From: Proteobacteria bacterium CG1_02_64_396 | GTDB taxonomy: Bacteria; Pseudomonadota; MNWR01; CG1-02-64-396 | DNA length: 36,516 nucleotides | NCBI GenBank assembly: GCA_001872725.1 | Contig: MNWR01000026.1 | Coordinates: forward strand, 1-36,516 | Direction of reading: 5' to 3' | Shown here: piece by piece, positions 1 through 7,914 of the stretch | How positions within the stretch are numbered: the stretch's first letter is position 1 | Layout: the number at the start of each line of letters is the position of its first letter | The notes under the pieces: model-generated | Seen by the model: only the letters and a program-made list of their open reading frames with translations | What the model was told of the DNA's origin: nothing | Database searches by the model: none | Program-made: the position numbers and the translations under genes

Positions 1-1
1 A

Positions 2-727
2 CCCCCAGCCACCCCCGAACCGCCCCAACCCAAGCCCTCCCCCGCGGTGAACGTGGCGCCGCAGGAACACGAAGAGGCCGACCGTCTCGATCCCCTGCCC
101 GAAGAACAGCCATGGGAGGTCGAAAACCGTCAATCACCCTCTTCTGTTGAGGAAGACGAAGCGGAGCACCCCCCGATGGGGCGGGGTTGGTGGTGGGCCA
201 GCGTCGCCATGATTGCGCTGACCCTGGGAGGATTGGGGTGGATGTACCGCGATGCGGTTTTTGCCTCGCCCCTCATCGCCGACACCTTGGCCTCGCTGGG
301 GTTGGCCCCCACCGTTGCCGTTGAGGGAATAGCGGTCACCGGCCCATCGGGAAGCGGGATCCCCGAGGGGCAGTTGATCCACTCCGAACACCTGGGCGAC
401 CTCTACATCATCCGCGGCAAGATCCTCAACAAGGATGGTCAGCCCCACCCCCTACCCTGGCTCGACGTCACTTTGACCGGAGCCAAAGGGGAAACCGTGC
501 AGCATCTTCAGATCTTGCCCGAACCCTGGGACGGGGTCGCCCCACTGCAAATGCAGATGGTTCATTACACCCGCTGGCTCGACCACGCCACCCATCCCCG
601 CTCCCCCTGGCCCGCCCTGGCGGGGGGGGAAAGTGGCGATTTTGTGGTGTTTTTTAGGGCCATCGACAATACCTTGGCTTCGGTCAACCGCTACGCCATC
701 ACCCTGATCCCGGGCCCGGCCCAATAA
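2..727 (+). CDS. DUF3426-type membrane protein, 5' end outside window
   Basis: The frame is open from the first bases of the window. The GTG at 47 is only the first start codon inside it, so the gene is probably cut by the window edge. Counting from that GTG there are 226 residues: an acidic, proline-rich stretch, one membrane helix at about residues 49-66 (preceded by GRGWWW), then a ~150-residue soluble beta-rich domain. The layout (Pro-rich linker, one TM, C-terminal domain) is that of the zinc-ribbon (MJ0042 finger) plus DUF3426 family, whose N-terminal zinc ribbon would lie upstream of the window. The family function is unknown. sspB follows on the same strand 28 bp downstream. The family call rests on architecture and a loose sequence resemblance. 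Confidence 0.6.
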   Translation, partial: PPATPEPPQPKPSPAVNVAPQEHEEADRLDPLPEEQPWEVENRQSPSSVEEDEAEHPPMGRGWWWASVAMIALTLGGLGWMYRDAVFASPLIADTLASLGLAPTVAVEGIAVTGPSGSGIPEGQLIHSEHLGDLYIIRGKILNKDGQPHPLPWLDVTLTGAKGETVQHLQILPEPWDGVAPLQMQMVHYTRWLDHATHPRSPWPALAGGESGDFVVFFRAIDNTLASVNRYAITLIPGPAQ

Positions 728-755
728 CCGGACGACACGTCGGAAAACCAAACCC

Positions 756-1235
756 ATGCCTTTGGAACCCCACCACACCAAGCAACAGGCCATCGAACAC
801 CTGCTCCACGAAGGGGGGAAGGTGATGATCGTGCTCGATGCCCGCCGGGATGGGGTCCGTGTCCCCCCGCAGCACCAGGGCGATCCGCGATTGCACATCG
901 TTCTGAATCTGCGCGCCCCCAACCCGATCCGGTTCGAAGAGGATGGGGTCGCCTCGACCCTCTTTTTTGGCGGCATCCCGACCCCCTGCTTTTTTCCCTG
1001 GGATGCGATCTGGGCCGCCTACATCCCCGATGTCGACCGGGGCGCGGTGTGGGAGGAGTCGGTCCCCATCGACATGCCCCCCTCCATCCCCCCTGAGGTT
1101 GCCCCCGAGGCCGAACAAGCCCCCAGCGAACCGCCCCCCCATCGCCCGGCATTATCGGTGCTTGTGGGGGATCACGGCGGCGATGTTAAAAAAGGGGGGA
1201 GTGCCATAAAAAAGGGAAGAAAAAACCGACGCTAA
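756..1235 (+). CDS. sspB: SspB, ClpXP specificity-enhancing adaptor (tail out of frame)
   Basis: SspB delivers ssrA-tagged peptides from stalled ribosomes to the ClpXP protease. The folded substrate-binding domain (about residues 1-100) is clear: LDARRDGVRVP, IVLNL, a PIRFEEDGV strand and LFFGGIP, then PWDAIWAAY, all matching the E. coli SspB pattern. An acidic, proline-rich linker follows, as expected. The last element of the family is a short C-terminal ClpX-docking tail (RPALRVVK in E. coli). In this frame the protein instead ends in a Lys/Arg-rich AIKKGRKNRR and stops at 1235. The expected tail (PTLKVIR) is encoded in the -1 frame, ending at 1249; see the recoding site. The ATG at 756 is the only start compatible with the domain. 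Confidence 0.88.
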   Translation: MPLEPHHTKQQAIEHLLHEGGKVMIVLDARRDGVRVPPQHQGDPRLHIVLNLRAPNPIRFEEDGVASTLFFGGIPTPCFFPWDAIWAAYIPDVDRGAVWEESVPIDMPPSIPPEVAPEAEQAPSEPPPHRPALSVLVGDHGGDVKKGGSAIKKGRKNRR

Positions 1236-1249
1236 AGGTGATTCGGTAG
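1194..1249 (+). promoter_or_regulatory. Candidate -1 frameshift site giving SspB its ClpX-binding tail
   Basis: In the zero frame the codons at 1206-1214 read ATA AAA AAG and those at 1218-1226 read AGA AAA AAC. Thus A AAA AAG (1208-1214) and A AAA AAC (1220-1226) both sit in the phase required for tandem -1 slippage. A G-rich Shine-Dalgarno-like stretch GGGGGGAG (1194-1201) lies 6 nt upstream of the first, close to the arrangement at the E. coli dnaX site (AGGGAG, 7 nt, A AAA AAG). After either slip the ribosome reads CCG ACG CTA AAG GTG ATT CGG TAG, giving PTLKVIR and a stop at 1247-1249, a good match to the SspB tail PALRVVK. The -1 frame has a stop at 1187-1189, so the shift must happen between there and 1226. 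A homopolymer indel is the alternative. Confidence 0.6.
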
Positions 1250-1472
1250 GTTTTTTTGGGGGGGGGGAGTGCAGATGGCACCTCCTGAACCTGTCGAAAG
1301 GGGGCAGCACCACCCCTGCACAGGTTTCAAGGCGCCGAAGAAAAAAACCGATCCCGGGGTTCGCAAAGCGGCCTCAACCCTGGCTCAATGCCGCGCTTCG
1401 GTTTGCCTTCGGCCTCGGAGGCGGCCTCCCTCACACCGGGGTTGGAGGGCCGCGAACGCGGCGGCCAAGCCG
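1250..1472. other. Convergent intergenic region with a repeat fragment and small hairpins
   Basis: This gap separates the convergent sspB and TPR-protein genes. It starts with a T7 run followed by a G run (1251-1267). At 1280-1300 it carries a reverse-strand copy of the TTCGACAGG(C/T)TCAGGA motif that also occurs near 31591 and 35208. A short hairpin GCCGC-gaac-GCGGC lies at 1449-1462, and 1395-1432 is rich in GGCCTC/GAGGCC. None is followed by a T tract, so I do not call an intrinsic terminator. I see no gene here. Confidence 0.4.
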
Positions 1473-2462
1473 TTACAGCAACCCCAACCGCGCAAGCCAC
1501 CCCTTGAAGGGCAAATCCCGCTTCACCGCCCGCAGCACCGCCTCCCCCCCCTCGTGTTGGGCCGCCTCCAATGCCGCACGCAGCTGGGTTTCGTTGCCCA
1601 GCAGGGCCGAGACAGCGGCGACCACGTAGGGGGGAAGTTGTTGGCCGAGCAGGGGGTCGAGGATGGCAGCGACCTTGGCCGCATCGCCATAATCCCGCTC
1701 CCAACAGGCCCGATTGATCAGGGCGGCGGGGTCTTGGGGCAGGCGGGCGAGCACCCGTTCGATGGCGGGCAGCGCCACCTGGGGCTGATCCATCTTCAAG
1801 GCGATGTAGGCCCGGTTGCTCCAAGCATCCAAACGATCGGGGTCGAGTTTGAGAAGACGATCCAAGGCGGTGGCGGCGGCGGCAAAGTCCTCTTGCTCGG
1901 TGGCAACCATGGCCAGTGTGCGCAGCAGGTCGGCCTGATCGCCGATCTCTTCCAGCAGTTCTTCCAATGCCTGACGGGCCTCGGCGAACCTTGCCCCCTG
2001 CGCCAGCACCCAGGCCCGGTTGAGCCGGGCGGGGAAGTGGCCGGGATGGCAGGCGATGGCGGTATCGAAGGCGGCCAGCGCCTTGTCCCACCACCCCTGA
2101 CCGCTGAAGGCGATCCCCAGGTGGTAGTGCAGATCGGGATTGCGCGAGCCCCGCTGTTCGGCCTGAGCCCAAGCCGCCATCGCCCCCTCGTGGTCGCCGC
2201 TTTGAAAACGGGCAATCCCCAGATGGACCAAAGGCTCGGCCCAATCGGGACGCAGCTTGTGGCAACGCTCCAGCAGCGCTTTGGCCTCGGCGGTGGCGCC
2301 GACCTCACCGCTGGCGATCCCCAGACCAAGCAACAGATCGGGCGATTCGGGGAATGAACCCAGCCAGGGGTGCAGCAGCTCGTGGGCCTCGCGAAAGCGC
2401 CGCTCGTTCATGAAGCTGCGGGCCTTGAGCAGATCGCGCTCGAAGCGGTCTTGCTTGTTCAT
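1473..2462 (-). CDS. Tetratricopeptide-repeat protein
   Basis: 329 residues made almost entirely of helical 34-residue TPR units. Recognisable repeat cores include LLLGLGIASGEVGATAEAKA, WAEPLVHLGIARFQSGDHEG, LHYHLGIAFSGQGWWDKALA and ARLNRAWVLAQGARFAEARQ. There is no signal peptide or membrane segment, so it is probably a cytoplasmic scaffold or binding protein. The partner is not identifiable. It begins 19 bp after the acyltransferase gene stop and is the last gene of the long minus-strand block. The ATG at 2462 precedes a polar N-terminus (MNKQDRFERD) and fits the family. Confidence 0.85.
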   Translation of the reverse strand: MNKQDRFERDLLKARSFMNERRFREAHELLHPWLGSFPESPDLLLGLGIASGEVGATAEAKALLERCHKLRPDWAEPLVHLGIARFQSGDHEGAMAAWAQAEQRGSRNPDLHYHLGIAFSGQGWWDKALAAFDTAIACHPGHFPARLNRAWVLAQGARFAEARQALEELLEEIGDQADLLRTLAMVATEQEDFAAAATALDRLLKLDPDRLDAWSNRAYIALKMDQPQVALPAIERVLARLPQDPAALINRACWERDYGDAAKVAAILDPLLGQQLPPYVVAAVSALLGNETQLRAALEAAQHEGGEAVLRAVKRDLPFKGWLARLGLL

Positions 2463-2481
2463 CGACGTACTCTTGCGCCAT

Positions 2482-3186
2482 TCACTGCGGCAACTGCGCC
2501 ATCATCCCCTCGATGGCCTCCTTCACGTTGGCCAGAATCGCCTTGTTGTTCCCATCCAGCGCAATCGCCTTGCCGATCCGCACCGAGATCGTACCGGGCC
2601 GCTTGATGAACCCTTTGCGGGGCCAGACCTTACCTGCGTTGTGGGCGATGGGGAGCAGCGGCACACCGGCATGTTTGGCCAGCCAGATCCCCCCCATCTG
2701 GTAATCGCCCACTTGACCGGGGGCGATCCGGGTCCCCTCGGGAAAGATGGTGACCGAGCGCCCCGCCGCAATCCGCTTGCCCCCCTCGTCGTTGAGCTGT
2801 TTCAGCGCCTGACGCCCCGCCGAGCGGTCGATGGCGATCTGCTCCAGCGCCAGCAACGCCTGACCAAAGAAGGGGATGTAGAGCAGCTCCTTTTTCAGCA
2901 CCCAATTGAAGGGGGGCATAAAGACCGGAAAGGCGACCGTCTCCCAGGCCGATTGATGCTTGGAGACCACCACCACCGGGTGGTCGGGGATGTTCTCCAG
3001 CCCCTGCACGTCGAGTTTGATGCCGCACAAGATGCGCAGCGCCGCCACATTGGCCAGCGACCAGCCCCTTCCCAACTGCCAGCGGATCTTCCAAGGCAGG
3101 GGCCAGCACAGGATGATCGCCACGGCGTAGAAGACGGTGATCGTCCAGTGGAAGAGGTTGTAGATCAGGGATCGCAGCAAAAGCAT
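2482..3186 (-). CDS. PlsC-type 1-acylglycerol-3-phosphate O-acyltransferase
   Basis: A 234-residue membrane-bound lysophospholipid acyltransferase, which converts lysophosphatidic acid to phosphatidic acid with acyl-ACP or acyl-CoA. An N-terminal hydrophobic anchor (about residues 5-30) precedes the catalytic motif H77-x4-E82 (KHQSAWET; many homologues have Asp at the last place, but this KHQS-WE form is common). FPEGTR is at 148-153, and the later GVPLLPIAHN stretch fits the family. The frame is open to 3363, but the ATG at 3186 starts exactly at the expected N-terminus (MLLLRS), and the longer version would overlap the DUF218 gene heavily. It sits beside gmhB and the DUF218 gene in an envelope-biogenesis group. 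Confidence 0.88.
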   Translation of the reverse strand: MLLLRSLIYNLFHWTITVFYAVAIILCWPLPWKIRWQLGRGWSLANVAALRILCGIKLDVQGLENIPDHPVVVVSKHQSAWETVAFPVFMPPFNWVLKKELLYIPFFGQALLALEQIAIDRSAGRQALKQLNDEGGKRIAAGRSVTIFPEGTRIAPGQVGDYQMGGIWLAKHAGVPLLPIAHNAGKVWPRKGFIKRPGTISVRIGKAIALDGNNKAILANVKEAIEGMMAQLPQ

Positions 3187-3200
3187 GGCGTGGAGGCTCG

Positions 3201-3779
3201 TTATTCGTTGGGAAAGGGGGGCATGGGACGCAGGGTCTCCCCCAGAAACCACAGGCACTCGCCCAAGACGGCGGGGGACCATGGGTGCACCCCGGTGGCC
3301 ACCGGCATGGGGACCAAAGAGATCTGTTTCAATTCGGGGCGGGCCCCCTTGAGCCGGGACCAAAGCAGCATCACCCGGGGGATGTGGTAGTCGGAGGTCA
3401 CCAGATAGGCCGAGGTCAAACCAAGGCGGCGCAGGGCGGCGACCACCTCGACCAGATTCCCGGCGGTATCGCGGGCATGGTCGGCCAGGATCTCGCCCTC
3501 CCGCTCCAGCGGCAGCCCGGCGGCGGTCAACGCCTGGGCGGTGGTGATCCCCGCCCCCAAGCCCGAGATCACCAACCTACCCGCCACCCCCTGTTGCCAC
3601 AGGCGATAGGCGGTTTGCAGCCGCCCGGCGTCGCCGGTAAGCACCACCACCGCATCGCGCGGTTGCAGCGATTGCTCCTGGGGTGAGGGAATCAGGCGCC
3701 AGAACAGGGCGATTCCCACCAGCAACACCGCCCCCCCCAAGGCCAGAACCGCCACTGCCCAAACCCGCTTACGCATCAT
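3201..3779 (-). CDS. YdcF/SanA-like DUF218 envelope protein
   Basis: 192 residues with one N-terminal membrane anchor (about 5-28) and a DUF218 domain. Visible motifs are AVVVLTGDAGRLQTAYRLW, GRLVISGLG, ARDTAGN and LVTSDYHIPRVMLLW, which correspond to the conserved blocks of the YdcF/ElyC/SanA family. Members of this family act in envelope integrity, and ElyC affects lipid-carrier use for peptidoglycan. The exact reaction is not established. The start overlaps the gmhB stop by 11 bp, which suggests coupled translation. A second Met immediately follows the first (MMRKR), so the start could be 3 bp later. Confidence 0.85.
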   Translation of the reverse strand: MMRKRVWAVAVLALGGAVLLVGIALFWRLIPSPQEQSLQPRDAVVVLTGDAGRLQTAYRLWQQGVAGRLVISGLGAGITTAQALTAAGLPLEREGEILADHARDTAGNLVEVVAALRRLGLTSAYLVTSDYHIPRVMLLWSRLKGARPELKQISLVPMPVATGVHPWSPAVLGECLWFLGETLRPMPPFPNE

Positions 3780-4386
3780 GTTGGTCGACTGCCTCCATCC
3801 GGCTCCATGCCGTCACCGCCTCGACCACCTGGGCCAAGTCGTCGAAGATGGGCAGGTCGTTCATGGCCAGCTTGATCTCACTCCCCCGCCCTTTGCCGGT
3901 ACGCACCAGCACCGCCGCAATACCCAGGGCTTTTGCCGCCTCCAGGTCGCGGGGAGCGTCGCCCACCATCAACACCCGGTCGGGAGCCCAGCCGCCGATC
4001 TCCAGCGCTTGGCGCAGCAACCCCGGCTTGGGTTTGCGGCAGTCGCACCGCGCCTCGGGGGGATGGGGGCAAATCAACAGGTGGGCGGCGCCGCTGCGCT
4101 GAGGATCGAGCCAGTCCATGGTTTTGGTATGAATCCGTGCTTGCTCTTGTTCACTCACCCAGCCCCGTCCGATGCAGGCCTGATTGCTCACCACCACCAG
4201 CGGCAAACCGAGGGCGCGCAGTCGGGCCAAGGCGTTCAAGGCACCGGGCAGGGGAATCAGGGTGTCGGCCCGGCGCACCGAATCGGGGCGGTCGAGGTTG
4301 AGCACACCGTCGCGATCAAGCAGCAGCGCTTGGAGGGGAAACCGCAAACCGGGGGGTGGAGAGATGGGGCCGTGCTTAGAACGCAT
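3769..4386 (-). CDS. gmhB: D-glycero-beta-D-manno-heptose-1,7-bisphosphate 7-phosphatase
   Basis: A HAD-superfamily phosphatase of ADP-heptose synthesis for the LPS inner core. The catalytic DxD pair is D24/D26 (LLLDRDGVLN), the second motif is VVVSNQA, and the late motif is LMVGDAPRDLEAA. The GmhB-specific zinc site is complete: C106-x-H108 and C114-x-C116 within CPHPPEARCDCRKPKPG. At 205 residues the length is normal. It overlaps the stop of the predicted outer-membrane protein gene upstream by 11 bp and the DUF218 gene downstream by 11 bp. Related histidinol-phosphatase domains (HisB-N) share the zinc loop; the context of envelope genes favours GmhB. Confidence 0.88.
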   Translation of the reverse strand: MRSKHGPISPPPGLRFPLQALLLDRDGVLNLDRPDSVRRADTLIPLPGALNALARLRALGLPLVVVSNQACIGRGWVSEQEQARIHTKTMDWLDPQRSGAAHLLICPHPPEARCDCRKPKPGLLRQALEIGGWAPDRVLMVGDAPRDLEAAKALGIAAVLVRTGKGRGSEIKLAMNDLPIFDDLAQVVEAVTAWSRMEAVDQHDA

Positions 4387-4966
4387 GGCCCAGGGTCAGC
4401 ACCACGTAGGGCATCAACGAGGCTTTGGGGACGTTGACCCCGTTGGCGGAGGGGGTTACCAGGGCGCCGTTGAGCCCCGCCGCCACATAGACGGTGCTGC
4501 CGGTCGGGTCGTGGCGAACATAGGAGGTACCCCGGTCGTCGCAGTCGCACAGGTCGAACCAGAAGCGGTAACCCAGGGCGGCATGGGCATAGGGGATGAA
4601 TTTTTTGGCGGAGCTGCCGGTTTTGGGCTGAATGGTCGCCTGAATCAGGTCGGTGCCGAAGTCATAAACCAAGCCGCGGCGGTCCTCCCAGCAGTAGTGG
4701 CGCCAGTCGATGCCGACCCCCACCCCCGAAACCGTCCATCCGGTGTAACTCTGGTTGACCCCCTCGACCCGCAGCACCAGGTTCTCACGCCCAGCCATCT
4801 TTAAGTCGACCTCGACCGCTCCCGCCGTGGGGCGGGCGCTGGCCAGCACCTCGAAGAGACTGTTGTGGTTTTCAAGGTCGAGCGCTTGGGCCGGAGCGGC
4901 AGAGCCCCACCCGAGCATCCCGAGGCAGGCGGCTCGGATCCAACGGCTGGATGTGCTGTATGACAT
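4376..4966 (-). CDS. Exported protein, probable small outer-membrane beta-barrel
   Basis: 196 residues. An N-terminal signal peptide (basic SSRWIR, hydrophobic ACLGMLGWGSAA, cleavage after AQA at about residue 28) is followed by alternating, aromatic-rich beta strands and a C-terminus ending in VVLTLGHAF. A C-terminal Phe and amphipathic strands are typical of outer-membrane barrels, but I recognise no specific family. The frame is open to 5107. I choose the ATG at 4966 because AAGGGA lies 6 nt before it; the ATG at 4981 overlaps the lnt stop (ATGA) but has no ribosome site. It is translated just after lnt and before gmhB. A small CDCDD turn is unusual for a barrel loop. Confidence 0.6.
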   Translation of the reverse strand: MSYSTSSRWIRAACLGMLGWGSAAPAQALDLENHNSLFEVLASARPTAGAVEVDLKMAGRENLVLRVEGVNQSYTGWTVSGVGVGIDWRHYCWEDRRGLVYDFGTDLIQATIQPKTGSSAKKFIPYAHAALGYRFWFDLCDCDDRGTSYVRHDPTGSTVYVAAGLNGALVTPSANGVNVPKASLMPYVVLTLGHAF

Positions 4967-4977
4967 GGGCATTCCCT

Positions 4978-6498
4978 TCATGGGGTGGAGCGACGGCGGC
5001 GTAACCAGGCGGCCAGTAGGTAGATCAGACCGGCCAGGGCCGAGCCGTATTCTAGCGTCGGAGCCAGCCACAACGAGGGGACGGTATCGCGCCGGGAGCT
5101 CACCCACCCCTGCACCACCCCTTGACGTTCAAGTGGCAACAATGCGGTCACCACACCCCGTTCGTCGATCAAAGCCGAAATGCCGGTGTTGGCGGCCCGC
5201 ACCACGGAGCGACGGTTTTCGGCGGCCCGCAACCGGGCGTGTTGCAAATGCTGCCACGGGGCCTGGGAGATGCCAAACCAGGCATCGTTGGTGATGTTGA
5301 CCAAGACGTCGGCCCCTCGACGCACCCAAGCACGCGAAAGCTCGGGGAAAATCGACTCGTAACAGATCAGCCCCCCCGGACGACCCGGCCCCAGTGGCAG
5401 CGCCCGGTCGACCATCTTGGAGGGGTGGTAGGCGCCAATCCCCATCTGAAAACCGTTCAAAAACCCGAAGATCCCGGGCATGGGCAGATATTCCCCAAAG
5501 GGGACCAAATGCACCTTGCCGTAGAGCCCAGCGGGGCGACCTTCGGAATCGAACAGCAACATGCCGTTGCGGTAAGGGGGGAAGTCGCCGGGCGGGAAGG
5601 TCTCTTCACTACGCACCGGCGCCCCCAGAATCAGGCGGGTTTGCCGTGCGGCGATCCCCTGTTCGAGGTCGTGCAGCAGCCGGGCATCATCGAGGATGAA
5701 AAAGGGAAGGACCGTCTCGGCCCAAACGCTCCAGTCGGCATCGACCGGAGTCAGGTCGAGGTGATGTTTGACCAGTTCGTCGGCCCGTCCGGGGCGCCAT
5801 TTTTCATTCTGGGCGATGTTGCCTTGCACCACCGCCACCGAGAATGGTTCGCCCCGCTCGGCCTGAGCATCGACCCACCCCCCTGCCCCCCAACCGACCA
5901 GCAGCAGCGCCCCCCCTAGCGCCAAAGGGACAGTGCGCAGGCGATCCCAAACGCCGGGGGCGGTCGCCAGCACCAGCAACGCCAGCACCAGCAGGGTCGT
6001 CCCCTCCCCCCCCAGGATCGGCAGCAGCCCCGCAAGAACCGGCCAATCGACCCAAGCGGTCTCGACCGGCATCCAGGGAATCCCGGTGAAGAGCCACCCT
6101 TGGGCAAATTGCCCCAGTCCCCAAAAGACGACCGCGAGCCCACTCAACGTCAGCGCACGGGCCCCGTCCCCGAAGCGGCGCAGCAACAGCAGCGAAAACA
6201 GGGGAAACAGGGCCAGATAACCGCCAAAAACCAGGGTTATCCCCCAGGCTGGGAGCCAGGGCATGGGGGCGTAGGTGTGCAGCGTGGCGGCCAACCAGTG
6301 CCAAACGGTGGCGGCGTGCAGGGTGAGCGCCGCCAGGAGCAGCCACGCCGCGTGGGGGGTAAAGCAGCGGCGCAGCCACCAGACGATCACCCCCCCCCAA
6401 CCCAGAGGGGCCAGCCATCCCTCGGGGCAGCTCCAGGCTAGGGCGGCGGCGCTCAACCAGAGCAGGTCGAGCAAGGGGGTGGGCAGACGGGGCACCAA
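4978..6498 (-). CDS. lnt: Apolipoprotein N-acyltransferase Lnt
   Basis: 506 residues. This inner-membrane enzyme adds the third acyl chain to the N-terminal cysteine of lipoproteins. The N-terminal half has about six to seven membrane helices (residues 10-205); the periplasmic nitrilase-like domain follows. The catalytic triad is visible: E261 in VWAETVLPFF, K328 in LYGKVHLVPFGEYLP and C379 in GGLICYESIFPEL. A last hydrophobic helix lies near 480-500 (ALAGLIYLLAAWL). It follows corC by 6 bp, in the widespread proteobacterial order ybeZ-ybeY-corC-lnt. The N-terminus MVPRLPTPLLDLLWL is plausible for a first membrane helix. Confidence 0.95.
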   Translation of the reverse strand: MVPRLPTPLLDLLWLSAAALAWSCPEGWLAPLGWGGVIVWWLRRCFTPHAAWLLLAALTLHAATVWHWLAATLHTYAPMPWLPAWGITLVFGGYLALFPLFSLLLLRRFGDGARALTLSGLAVVFWGLGQFAQGWLFTGIPWMPVETAWVDWPVLAGLLPILGGEGTTLLVLALLVLATAPGVWDRLRTVPLALGGALLLVGWGAGGWVDAQAERGEPFSVAVVQGNIAQNEKWRPGRADELVKHHLDLTPVDADWSVWAETVLPFFILDDARLLHDLEQGIAARQTRLILGAPVRSEETFPPGDFPPYRNGMLLFDSEGRPAGLYGKVHLVPFGEYLPMPGIFGFLNGFQMGIGAYHPSKMVDRALPLGPGRPGGLICYESIFPELSRAWVRRGADVLVNITNDAWFGISQAPWQHLQHARLRAAENRRSVVRAANTGISALIDERGVVTALLPLERQGVVQGWVSSRRDTVPSLWLAPTLEYGSALAGLIYLLAAWLRRRRSTP

Positions 6499-6504
6499 AG
6501 GCCC

Positions 6505-7344
6505 TTATTCGCCGCTCACCGGATGGATCAACACCTGCAAAATGCGGCGATCATCCATTTCGGCGATTTCGATCTCGAAACGCTCAAAGGGGAGCTTTTC
6601 ACCTACCTCGGGCATCCGGCCCAGCAGGTGATAAATCAACCCCCCCACCGTCTCGTAATCGGGGTGCTCTAGCTTGATTTCAAGGGCGGAGAGCAGCTCG
6701 TCGACATCGAGCCGGGCGTCGACCCGCCATCCCTGGCCCTCGGGGACCATACGGGGCTCGTCGTCCTCCTCGTCGTACTCGTCGGCGATTTCTCCGACGA
6801 TCTCTTCGAGCAGATCCTCGATGGTAATTAGACCTGCGATGCCGCCGTATTCGTCGACCACCACCGCCATGTGAAAGCGCTGATTACGCATCTCTTCGAG
6901 CAGCTCCTCGATCCCCTTGGTTTCAGGGACGAAGAAGGCGGGGCGCAGCAGTTTGTGCCAACCCGACAGCCCCTTGCCCTCCCCTACCAAGCGCAGCAGA
7001 TCCTTCACCGCCAGGATGCCGCTCACGTGGTCGGGATCCCCCTCGTAAATGGGGAAGCGGGAGTGGGCCGACTCGACCAGCCCCGCAAGCAGGGTGTCGG
7101 TCGGGGTGTCGATGGCAAAAGCGACCATCTCGGAACGGGGGGTGAGAACCTCCCGGACCGTGCGGCCGCGCAGAACCAACAGCGAGGCAATCATGCGGGC
7201 GGCGGCGGGGGTGATGATCCCCGCTTCGGTCGCCTCTTGAATCATCTCGCCGATCTCTTCGGTGGCGGGCGACTCTTCTCGGCGGAACAGTCGCTTGAGC
7301 AGGTTGAGCAGCTCGAACCGCGAAGGACTAGGGTGATCCTCCAT
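6505..7344 (-). CDS. corC: CorC/HlyC-type CBS-domain protein
   Basis: 279 residues: a short N-terminal segment, a tandem CBS pair at about 60-195 (VREVLTPRSEMVAF, SGILAVKDLLRL, HMAVVVDEYGGIAGLITIED) and a C-terminal transporter-associated CorC_HlyC domain (about 205-275, DVDELLSALEIKLEHPDYETVGGLIYHLLG). It lacks the membrane DUF21 domain of the larger CNNM proteins, as E. coli CorC does. CorC is linked to Mg2+/Co2+ efflux and metal homeostasis; the mechanism is unsettled. It lies between ybeY and lnt, 63 bp after the former. The ATG at 7344 has only a weak ribosome site. Confidence 0.92.
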   Translation of the reverse strand: MEDHPSPSRFELLNLLKRLFRREESPATEEIGEMIQEATEAGIITPAAARMIASLLVLRGRTVREVLTPRSEMVAFAIDTPTDTLLAGLVESAHSRFPIYEGDPDHVSGILAVKDLLRLVGEGKGLSGWHKLLRPAFFVPETKGIEELLEEMRNQRFHMAVVVDEYGGIAGLITIEDLLEEIVGEIADEYDEEDDEPRMVPEGQGWRVDARLDVDELLSALEIKLEHPDYETVGGLIYHLLGRMPEVGEKLPFERFEIEIAEMDDRRILQVLIHPVSGE

Positions 7345-7407
7345 GGGGCTAACGGTTGACCTCCATCGTTGCGTCGAAACAGGGGCCGTGGGGGGCGGAC
7401 GCGCGCC

Positions 7408-7914
7408 TCATCCCTCGGCCATACGAAAACCAAGTCGCTCAAGAATGGCCGCTTCGACGGCCTCCTGAGCGTCGGCCTCCACCTCATTACGTTCGTGATC
7501 CCACCCCAGCAAGTGGAGCACCCCGTGTACCATCATGTGGGCCATGCGGTCGAGCAGGGGCAAACCGAATTCGGTTGCCTCGCGCCGCACCACCCCCAGG
7601 GCGATGACGATGTCGCCCAGCATCGGGGTGGGTTGGGGCTCGTCGTCGTTCATGGCGAACGACAACACATTGGTCGCCCCCTCCTTGCCCCGGTAGGCGC
7701 GGTTGAGGGTCGCCATCTCTGCGTCGGCAACGACCTGAATCCCCAGCTCAAGCTCTTGCCCCGAAGCGACCAAAGCTTGCAGCAGCGGCAGATCGGCTTG
7801 ATCGGCCAGCACCGTCTTGACGATGGTCAGGGCGGTCCCCTTGTCGACCGGGTTGTGGGCCGGATCGCAGGTTTGGTAATCGAGATGAAACCGCAAAATG
7901 CCGTTCACGCTCAC
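7408..7914 (-). CDS. ybeY: Endoribonuclease YbeY
   Basis: 168 residues. A zinc-dependent single-strand endoribonuclease for 16S rRNA 3' maturation and ribosome quality control. The signature metal site is complete: H130, H134 and H140 in MVHGVLHLLGWDH. Upstream lie TNVLSFAMND and LGDIVIALGVVRREA, both conserved family blocks. The start is a GTG at 7914 that overlaps the phoH stop (GTGA), giving translational coupling. phoH (ybeZ) and ybeY are a conserved pair, and YbeZ is a known partner of YbeY. Confidence 0.95.
   Translation of the reverse strand: MSVNGILRFHLDYQTCDPAHNPVDKGTALTIVKTVLADQADLPLLQALVASGQELELGIQVVADAEMATLNRAYRGKEGATNVLSFAMNDDEPQPTPMLGDIVIALGVVRREATEFGLPLLDRMAHMMVHGVLHLLGWDHERNEVEADAQEAVEAAILERLGFRMAEG

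Noticed and set aside
1269-2357. 362-codon plus-strand open frame opposite the TPR gene
   Set aside because: Repeats of Gly/Gln/Pro from antisense reading of TPR codons; the minus-strand TPR pattern is real.
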